From Hyphomicrobiales bacterium (GTDB lineage: Bacteria; Pseudomonadota; Alphaproteobacteria; Rhizobiales; Aestuariivirgaceae), in the NCBI GenBank assembly GCA_026996935.1, contig JALWJW010000080.1, positions 1-6,776 on the forward strand: 6,776 nucleotides of DNA, in the 5' to 3' direction. The notes under the pieces are model-generated. The model was not told the origin of the DNA. It saw only the letters and a program-made list of their open reading frames with translations, and did no database searches. The translations under genes were made by a program, and so were the position numbers. Shown here in pieces: positions 1-5,033 of this stretch; positions within the stretch are counted from its first letter, which is position 1, and each line of letters opens with the position of its first letter.

Positions 1-384
1 CTTCATAATTGTCGTTCGAACCTCCGCATTGATTGAAACAGACATAGTGCCGGTTGCATAGTCTACTTTAACTTTGACTTGCGGATTTCCGATAAGGTCT
101 TTTGATTTATTGTGATCAAAAAAGTCTTGTGCAGCTTTTTCATAAGCAGCTTTGTTAGCGCCTGCATTAAGAGCTGAAGTTGCAGCAAGGGCGGCACCAT
201 CAAGAGCAGATTGCGTTATTGTTTGCGCTTCAATTTTTCGCGCATAATCAAGGCCCATACCAACAGCCCCGATCAAAGGTGTCGCCGCAAGCGTAAGTGA
301 AATGGCCACTTGGCCGCCACGATCCTTAGCAAACGCCGCGAAACGCCGAGCAAGTGCTTTTGTCAATCCAAAACCGTTTTGCAT
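1..384 (-). CDS. TadE/TadG-like Flp pilus assembly protein, N-terminal part (runs off left edge)
   Basis: The frame is open from the ATG at 382-384 to the window edge, giving 128 residues with no stop. The start MQNGFGLTKALARRFAAF is followed by KDRGGQVAISL (residues 21-31) and a hydrophobic stretch to about residue 45 (LAATPLIGAVGMGLDYAR), then an Ala-rich region with ITQSALDGAALAA. A basic N-terminus, a G-x-V/A-I-x-x-x-L entry into one membrane helix, a D-Y/R exit and an A-rich 'LD.AALAA' segment are the signature of the TadE/G-like N-terminal domain found in TadG and related Flp (Tad) pilus or secretion proteins of Alphaproteobacteria. A purine-rich Shine-Dalgarno (GGGAGAGAG) lies just before the ATG. 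The membrane helix implies inner-membrane anchoring with the bulk in the periplasm. TadG proteins usually have a large C-terminal vWA-like part, which would lie outside the window. The gene is probably unrelated in function to the C1 genes next to it. Confidence 0.82.
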   Translation of the reverse strand, partial: MQNGFGLTKALARRFAAFAKDRGGQVAISLTLAATPLIGAVGMGLDYARKIEAQTITQSALDGAALAATSALNAGANKAAYEKAAQDFFDHNKSKDLIGNPQVKVKVDYATGTMSVSINAEVRTTIMK

Positions 385-531
385 TTCTCTCTCCCAAACG
401 AAAACGTAGTCATTAAAATTCTGTCAATCTTTCGATCTACCCACTTTAACGGATATGTTTAAAGAAACTGTTTTCAAACTAGATTGAACTTATCAGGAGT
501 TTTTGCGCTATGTATTAGGGTTTTGTTAAGC
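385..531. other. AT-rich intergenic gap between the activator gene and the TadG-like gene
   Basis: This 147-base stretch has no plausible coding frame. Both flanking genes are on the minus strand, so it should hold the end of the four-gene operon and the start signals of the pilus gene. I see no GC-rich hairpin followed by a T-run on the minus strand. A short inverted repeat, CTTTAA-N9-TTAAAG at 444-464, is the only symmetric element, and it is weak and AT-only. No convincing sigma70 promoter pair was found. Confidence 0.5.
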
Positions 532-2592
532 CTATTTACGCCGTCTGCGACGCCGGCCCGTTGATGATTGAGGTGCTGCAGGTTTTGGGGCAGGCAGCAC
601 GATTTCAGCACTTAAGTTTGGAAATTCGTCCACCTTATGAGGAAAAGCCATGGCATTAACAAAGTGCTCTTGAAACTTAGGCTCGACCGCCGTTTCAATT
701 TTTTCAACTTTGCGAACCACTGTTTCAATGGTCTCGCGCGCGTGCTTGTTTAATAAAGCAATCCGCGCGCCTGTCCCTGCTGCATTACCGGCAGAATGAA
801 CATGAGCAAGGTTACAATCAGGAATAAGCCCAAGCGCCATGGCATATTTCACATCAATATGACTACCAAACGCGCCAGCCAATCGGATGGTGTCAATTTG
901 AGTAATCTCGAGTTTTTCCATCAACAATTTAATGCCAGCATATAAAGCTGCTTTGGCCAATTGAATAGCGCGCACATCATTTTGCGTAATGGCCAGGGTT
1001 TGCTCACCTTGATGAATGACATAGGAAAATGTGCGATCATTGGTAATGATACGATCTGTTTTCAAGGCTAGAGAACCATCGATCAAACCGTCAATATCAA
1101 TAATTCCCGATAAAAACATTTCGGCAATGATTTCAATAATACCAGACCCGCAAATGCCAGTTATACCTGTTGAGGCAATGGCTTCATCAAAGCCATCTTC
1201 GTTGCTCCAAAGTTCACTGCCGATCACTCTAAACACAGGTTCAAGCGTTTCACGGTCAATGCGAATGCGTTCAATCGCGCCCGGTGCCGCGCGCTGGCCG
1301 CACGAAATTTGCGCTCCTTCAAAGGCAGGACCTGTAGGCGATGAACAAGCCACGAGGCGATCTTTGTTGCCAAGAACGATTTCCGCATTGGTACCAACAT
1401 CAACCAGTAACATCATATCATCAGATTTATACGGCTCTTCAGACAAGATCACGGCGGCGGTGTCTGCGCCCACATGGCCGGCAATACACGGCAAAACATA
1501 AACCTGCGTACTCGGGTTCAAGTCTAACCCAAGTTTAATAGCTGGGATTTTAACGGGCAATCCGGTGGTCAAGGCAAATGGTGCACCGCCCAGCTCAATC
1601 GGATCAATACCAAGAAGCAAATGATGCATTACAGGGTTGCCAACCAAAGTCACCTCTAAGATGTCATCAATACAAATGCCAGCTTCATCACTGGTTTGAC
1701 GGCCAAGTTCACTAATGGCCGATCGCACTTCGGCGGTCATTTCAATATCGCCACCCGGGTTCATCATCACATAAGAAACCCGGCTCATCAGATCTTCACC
1801 AAAACGAATTTGCGGGTTCATTAAACCGTTCGATGCAACAACCTCACCTGTTGCCAGATTGCAAAGGTGGGCCGCAATCGTGGTTGAACCGACATCAATA
1901 GCAAGCCCGTAAGCAGCATCATGAAACCCCGGCCATAGGGCGATGATTTCTTTGTTGGCATCATTGTTTTTACCATCGCTATGAACCGCAACGGTGATTT
2001 TCCACTTTCCGTCTCGCAGTGTTTTTTGTAATTGCGCCAATAAGGGGAAGTCAATTTCTACACCGCTTAAGTCCCATTGTTGCTCAAGCGCTAAAAATAC
2101 CCGTTCCAAATCAGAGGACGGATCGTGCATGTCTGGTTCATCAACTTCAATGTAATAAAGTTTTGACAGTGGGTTAATATCAATATCGCGTGCTTCGGCT
2201 CGTTTGCGCACCACCTGTTTGTGCACTTGGGAACTTTCTGGCACATCAATAACCGCATCACCAAGAATTTTAGTTTGGCACGAAAGGCGATACCCGTCTT
2301 TTAATCCGCGTTTGGTCTCATAGCGTTTTTCAACTTCGGAAAATTCACTCAAGGCATTTTTGTTGGTTGAAATACCATGTTTGGCAAATTCACCAGAGCC
2401 GGGCACAATCTGACAACGACCGCAAATGGCCCGCCCGCCACAAACTGAATCAATATCAACCCCTAATGAGCGCGCCGCATCAAGCACAGGCGTGCCAAGG
2501 TTAAAGCGCCCACGTTTTCCCGATGGGGTAAAAACAACAAGCGCTTTGTCATTGGAGTCGAAATTTTCGCTATTAGCTATTTTGTTAGCCAT
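532..2592 (-). CDS. RACo/RamA-type corrinoid reductive activator: N-terminal [2Fe-2S] ferredoxin plus C-terminal ASKHA ATPase (DUF4445)
   Basis: This 686-residue protein has the RACo-type layout: a plant-type ferredoxin domain (about 17-115), a linker/middle domain (about 140-225) and an ASKHA-fold ATPase (about 229-615). The cluster ligands are visible as C51-x5-C57-x2-C60 and C105. The nucleotide-binding part shows LAIDVGSTTIAAHL (230-243), VGNPVMHHLLLGID (317-330), LLVDVGTNAEIVL (395-407), SSPTGPAFEG (417-426) and LAGAFGSH (571-578). Family members use ATP to drive one-electron reduction of inactive Co(II) in corrinoid proteins back to Co(I). The role is therefore repair of the cobalamin methyl carrier serving the neighbouring pterin methyltransferase. 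The start ATG lies 18 bases after the upstream gene's stop, with a weak AGAAAG ribosome site, which indicates co-translation in an operon. The stop is TAG. An unusual Pro/Ala-rich linker ends in RRRRRRK (680-686), absent from the classical RACo core. The family call is secure; the exact partner protein is inferred. Confidence 0.92.
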   Translation of the reverse strand: MANKIANSENFDSNDKALVVFTPSGKRGRFNLGTPVLDAARSLGVDIDSVCGGRAICGRCQIVPGSGEFAKHGISTNKNALSEFSEVEKRYETKRGLKDGYRLSCQTKILGDAVIDVPESSQVHKQVVRKRAEARDIDINPLSKLYYIEVDEPDMHDPSSDLERVFLALEQQWDLSGVEIDFPLLAQLQKTLRDGKWKITVAVHSDGKNNDANKEIIALWPGFHDAAYGLAIDVGSTTIAAHLCNLATGEVVASNGLMNPQIRFGEDLMSRVSYVMMNPGGDIEMTAEVRSAISELGRQTSDEAGICIDDILEVTLVGNPVMHHLLLGIDPIELGGAPFALTTGLPVKIPAIKLGLDLNPSTQVYVLPCIAGHVGADTAAVILSEEPYKSDDMMLLVDVGTNAEIVLGNKDRLVACSSPTGPAFEGAQISCGQRAAPGAIERIRIDRETLEPVFRVIGSELWSNEDGFDEAIASTGITGICGSGIIEIIAEMFLSGIIDIDGLIDGSLALKTDRIITNDRTFSYVIHQGEQTLAITQNDVRAIQLAKAALYAGIKLLMEKLEITQIDTIRLAGAFGSHIDVKYAMALGLIPDCNLAHVHSAGNAAGTGARIALLNKHARETIETVVRKVEKIETAVEPKFQEHFVNAMAFPHKVDEFPNLSAEIVLPAPKPAAPQSSTGRRRRRRK

Positions 2593-2610
2593 TGAAGTCT
2601 TTCTGCTTTA

Positions 2611-3522
2611 TCAGCCGCGCCGTCTGCGCCGTCCACCGCGTCGACCGCCAGCTTCACCTTCTGCTGCCGGTGGGCGGAATTTTGCCGTCCAGGCCCGACA
2701 ATCTTTATCAGTACCATTAAGCACATTAGCGGCAAAAATGGCATGCATATCTTCATCATGCAATGGGTTCATAATGGCTGAAGTCATACCATGCGATGCC
2801 GCCATGGCCAAAAAGTGGCCTGTTAAAACGCGGCGGTTTGGCATACCAAATGAAATATTTGAAGCCCCACATGTAGTGTTGACTTTAAGCTCGTTTTTGA
2901 GGCGACGAACCAGCGCAAAAACCTGCTGGCCAGCCGTACCCATTGCACCAATCGGCATCACCAAAGGGTCAACAACAATGTCACAAGGCTTGATGCCATA
3001 GTCTGCGGCGTGTTCAACAATTTTCTTTGCCACTTCAAAACGCTCATCAGGATCTTCTGAAATGCCCGTTTCATCATTTGAGATAGCAACAACAGGCACA
3101 TTGTATTTCTTAATCAATGGCAACACTCGTTCAAGGTGTTCAACTTCACCCGTTACCGAATTAACCAAAGGGCGACCTTTAGCAACTTCAAGGCCAGCTT
3201 CAAGTGCTGAAGGGACGGATGAATCAATACACAACGGCAAATCCACTGTTTCTTGCACGATCTCAATGGTTTTACGCATTAAAGGCGGTTCGGTCTCGTT
3301 CGGGTTTACTGCGGTCACACCGGCATTAACATCAAGGATCATCGCCCCGGCGGCCGCTTGAGCCAAAGCATCGGCAATAACAGTGTCAAAGTTGCCTTCA
3401 ATCATTTCAGCGGCAAGTTTTTTACGGCCCGTTGGGTTGATGCGTTCGCCAATAATGGTGAACGGGCGATCAAAGCCAAGAACGGTTTCTTTAGTTTGTG
3501 AGGCAACGAGTGTTTCAGTCAT
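2611..3522 (-). CDS. Methyltetrahydrofolate:corrinoid methyltransferase (pterin-binding, DHPS-like TIM barrel)
   Basis: This 303-residue protein resembles AcsE/MtgA and the pterin module of MetH. Family motifs occur in barrel order: GERINPTGRKK (25-35), ILDVNAG (62-68), CIDSS (98-102), VNSVTGE (120-126), DPLVMPIG (185-192) and GASNISFGMPNRR (219-231). The Asp and Asn residues in the LDVNAG, DP and GASN motifs are the kind that hold the pterin ring in this family. The reaction is methyl transfer between N5-methyl-tetrahydrofolate and a cobalamin protein. The gene has no cobalamin or homocysteine domain, so it needs partner proteins. A GGAA ribosome site sits 8 bases before the ATG. It follows the small upstream gene by 29 bases and precedes the activator gene by 18. 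The C-terminus is extended by about 20 residues into a Gly/Arg tail (292-303, seven Arg) that AcsE-like enzymes do not need. It may be the pterin subunit of a split methionine synthase or a MtgA-like enzyme of methylamine demethylation; the sequence alone does not decide. Confidence 0.9.
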   Translation of the reverse strand: MTETLVASQTKETVLGFDRPFTIIGERINPTGRKKLAAEMIEGNFDTVIADALAQAAAGAMILDVNAGVTAVNPNETEPPLMRKTIEIVQETVDLPLCIDSSVPSALEAGLEVAKGRPLVNSVTGEVEHLERVLPLIKKYNVPVVAISNDETGISEDPDERFEVAKKIVEHAADYGIKPCDIVVDPLVMPIGAMGTAGQQVFALVRRLKNELKVNTTCGASNISFGMPNRRVLTGHFLAMAASHGMTSAIMNPLHDEDMHAIFAANVLNGTDKDCRAWTAKFRPPAAEGEAGGRRGGRRRRRG

Positions 3523-3551
3523 AGGTCATTTTCCAAAAGTTCAAAAGGCAG

Positions 3552-3851
3552 TTAAGCAGCATTGCCGCCATTGTCGATAAGTTGTTTCAGTTTTTCCTGA
3601 GTATATTCTTCTTCCAGGGCTTTGGCAGTGTTGGCGATAATGTCTTGAGGATTACCGTCAATATCTTGCGGGTTTCCCTTTCGCCATGCTGCAATGTAGT
3701 CATCAGTTTCTGCCGCGCCAGATCGCATCGCCGCCATATCAATAGCCTCTTGAAACCGATCAGACAACATCGCTTTAACCGCTTTGCGGCCCTTGCCAAT
3801 GCTGACTTGCGAGGGAATGTCACGCCAATAGGTGATGATAAGCTGAGCCAT
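3552..3851 (-). CDS. 'Virulence factor' family small protein (PF13769-like), function unknown
   Basis: This 99-residue protein begins MAQLIITYWRDIPSQV and continues with GKGRKAVK (20-27), RFQEAIDMAAMRSGA (32-46), a YIAAWRKG segment (52-59) and a C-terminal helix ending KLKQLIDNGGNAA. These match, by memory, the small alphaproteobacterial family labelled 'virulence factor', whose biochemical role is not established. I chose the ATG at 3849-3851 because a near-perfect AGGAGG (minus strand, 3861-3866) lies nine bases upstream. An ATG 22 codons further upstream would add MSLQTIQFINNFDTV, which is unlike the family start and lacks a ribosome site. It has no signal peptide and no membrane helix, so it is probably cytosolic. 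Residues 59-71 hold a tandem repeat (GNPQDID, GNPQDII). Its place between metF and the pterin methyltransferase, 76 and 29 bases from them, points to a role in C1/cobalamin metabolism rather than virulence. Confidence 0.8.
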   Translation of the reverse strand: MAQLIITYWRDIPSQVSIGKGRKAVKAMLSDRFQEAIDMAAMRSGAAETDDYIAAWRKGNPQDIDGNPQDIIANTAKALEEEYTQEKLKQLIDNGGNAA

Positions 3852-3852
3852 T

Positions 3853-3878
3853 ACAGTGTTCCTCCTGATTGGAACTGT
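3853..3878 (-). promoter_or_regulatory. Shine-Dalgarno of the small gene inside a possible hairpin
   Basis: On the minus strand, ACAG-TTCC (3878-3871) can pair with GGAA (3862-3859) and CTGT (3856-3853), leaving a two-base bulge and an eight-base loop. The AGGAGG ribosome site (3866-3861) lies half in the loop and half in the stem. The site fixes the start at 3851. Whether the hairpin limits translation is inference; the stem is short and bulged. Confidence 0.4.
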
Positions 3879-3927
3879 GTCAAAATTATTGATGAATTGA
3901 ATTGTCTGCAACGACATTAAACGCCAT

Positions 3928-4854
3928 TTAAGCGACTGATGAGGTGTGCAATGTTTGTCGCGCTTGTGGCATGTTGAGGCCTAAACTTCGACACACCGCA
4001 ATAGCAAGCTCTGACTTGTTCATCGTATAAAAATGAAAATGCCTGATGCCATGGCTGGCCAATTCTAAAACCTGTTCAACCGCCGTACTGACTGCGACCA
4101 GTTGCTGGGCAGGCAAATTGTCTTCCAAACCTTCAAACCTTGCCTTTAACCAGTCTGGTACATCTGTATTGCACATTTTGGCAAAGCGTTGGACGTTGTT
4201 GAAATCATGGATGAGCAAAATACCCGGAACAATAGGTGCGGTGATACCGTGCGCTGCCGTGGCCTCAAGAAAATCATAATAAACTTGATTGTCAAAAAAG
4301 AACTGAGTAATGGCACGATCTGCTCCTGCATCAATCTTGGCTTTTAGATTGTCGAGGTCTGCCTGCCGGTTGGCAGAATCGGGATGTTTTTCAGGATAGG
4401 CAGCAACAGAAATATCAAATCCGCCCATTTCTTTTAGACCTGCAACCAGTTCAGTGGCGTTAGAGTAACCACCAGGATGGGGGGTATATTTATCCTGGTC
4501 TTTCTGCTTGTCGCCGCGCAGTGCAACGATGTGCTTAACACCCATGTCTTTATATTTTTGCGCCACCGCATTGGTCTGTTCTTTGGTTGAACCAACACAG
4601 GTAAGATGTCCGGCCAGATTGTGATTTGTCTGCTCGGTGATTTTTTCAAGCGTATCTAACGTGCGTTTTTGCGTGCCACCGCCCGCCCCATAAGTCACAG
4701 AAAAGAAAGACGGCTCGAACCGCTCCAGCTCATGGGCCACATTTAACAGGTTGGCCTGACCAACATCACTCATTGGCGGAAACACTTCAAATGAAACGGT
4801 AAATCCACCAGGGTTCTTTGAAACATTGAACGCATTTTGCGAAAGGGAGGTCAT
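3928..4854 (-). CDS. metF: 5,10-methylenetetrahydrofolate reductase
   Basis: This 308-residue flavoprotein of the MetF family interconverts 5,10-methylene- and 5-methyl-tetrahydrofolate with NAD(P)H and FAD. Signature segments are SFEVFPP (21-27, with E23 matching catalytic Glu28 of E. coli), FFSVTYGAGG (50-59), HLTCVGST (83-90), ALRGD (111-115, D115 matching Asp120), AAYPEKHP (151-158), ITQFFFD (182-188, Q184 matching Gln183) and the C-terminal IRHFHFYTMNKSEL (270-283). Length is normal for bacterial MetF, with no regulatory extension. It is the first gene of the minus-strand operon. A strong promoter and a palindromic operator-like site lie 24-67 bases before its start. The ribosome site is poor (GGTG about 10 bases upstream); no in-frame alternative start with a better site exists nearby. 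In this context it should supply methyl-folate for methionine synthesis, or run in the oxidative direction if methyl groups flow in from amines. The family call is very secure; direction is inferred. Confidence 0.96.
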   Translation of the reverse strand: MTSLSQNAFNVSKNPGGFTVSFEVFPPMSDVGQANLLNVAHELERFEPSFFSVTYGAGGGTQKRTLDTLEKITEQTNHNLAGHLTCVGSTKEQTNAVAQKYKDMGVKHIVALRGDKQKDQDKYTPHPGGYSNATELVAGLKEMGGFDISVAAYPEKHPDSANRQADLDNLKAKIDAGADRAITQFFFDNQVYYDFLEATAAHGITAPIVPGILLIHDFNNVQRFAKMCNTDVPDWLKARFEGLEDNLPAQQLVAVSTAVEQVLELASHGIRHFHFYTMNKSELAIAVCRSLGLNMPQARQTLHTSSVA

Positions 4855-4877
4855 TGTATTGAAACACCATTTTTAAG

Positions 4878-4897
4878 ATATAAAGATATCTTTATAT
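4878..4897. promoter_or_regulatory. Perfect 20-bp palindrome over the metF promoter (probable repressor operator)
   Basis: The sequence ATATAAAGATATCTTTATAT reads identically on both strands over all 20 bases. It overlaps five of the six bases of the predicted -10 element of metF (4893-4898) and covers the predicted transcription start (about 4886), an ideal position for a repressor. In Alphaproteobacteria, metF and other methyl-cycle genes are commonly controlled by ArsR-family regulators of the SahR/SAM-cycle type that bind AT-rich palindromes with AAAGATATCTTT-like cores. That assignment is from memory and remains an inference. No regulator gene is present in the window. Confidence 0.72.
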
Positions 4898-4921
4898 AGT
4901 TATATGGAATTTTTGTGTCAA
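4893..4921 (-). promoter_or_regulatory. Sigma70-type promoter of the metF operon
   Basis: On the minus strand, a perfect -35 TTGACA (4921-4916) is followed by exactly 17 bases and a -10 TATATA (4898-4893). Transcription would start near 4886, giving a leader of about 32 bases. This leader is too short for a SAM riboswitch, so control should be by a protein at the overlapping palindrome. Confidence 0.75.
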
Positions 4922-4955
4922 TGTAATTCTGAATAAATCTGTCGTAAAAATCACG

Positions 4956-4971
4956 AAAGAGACGTTTCTTT
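4956..4971. promoter_or_regulatory. Near-palindrome AAAGA-N6-TCTTT in the divergent control region
   Basis: AAAGAGACGTTTCTTT is symmetric at 14 of 16 positions, centred on ACGT. Its outer AAAGA/TCTTT arms are the same as in the perfect palindrome at 4878-4897, but the gap is six bases instead of two. It lies 62 bases before the start of the plus-strand methyltransferase gene. It could be a separate operator for that gene; by itself it could also be chance in AT-rich DNA. Confidence 0.3.
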
Positions 4972-4991
4972 TAGTGCTCGGCAATTTAACA

Positions 4992-5025
4992 ATGCTCAAA
5001 TGGGAATAGTTCGAGCATGTAAGGA
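4992..5025 (+). promoter_or_regulatory. Leader hairpin and ribosome site of the MttB-like gene
   Basis: ATGCTC (4992-4997) can pair with GAGCAT (5013-5018). An upstream TGCTCG (4975-4980) could instead pair with CGAGCA (5012-5017), so two mutually exclusive stems are possible. Two bases after the stem comes AAGGA (5021-5025). It is eight bases from the ATG at 5034 but only two from the ATG at 5028, which selects 5034 as the start. The ribosome site is well supported; the regulatory meaning of the stems is speculative. Confidence 0.45.
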
Positions 5026-5033
5026 TCATGGTT

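Noticed and set aside
399..427. Promoter for the TadG-like gene with a TTGACA at 427-422
   Set aside because: A perfect -35 hexamer is present on the minus strand, but no acceptable -10 lies 16-18 bases downstream, and a start there would leave almost no leader for the visible ribosome site.
2426..3001. A 191-codon plus-strand open frame overlapping the pterin methyltransferase and activator starts
   Set aside because: It runs antisense across two clearly real genes and their Arg-rich junction, has no family resemblance and no convincing ribosome site; it is a shadow frame.
3852..3917. A 22-residue N-terminal extension of the small 'virulence factor' protein
   Set aside because: The internal ATG at 3851 has an AGGAGG at ideal distance and matches the family start MAQL..YWRDIP; the upstream ATG has neither.
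5028..5033. Start of the MttB-like gene at 5028
   Set aside because: The AAGGA site would be only two bases away; the ATG at 5034 is at the normal eight-base distance.
4855..5033. SAM or cobalamin riboswitch in the metF/MttB control region
   Set aside because: The predicted metF leader is about 32 bases, and I could not find B12-box or SAM-II-like conserved elements on either strand.
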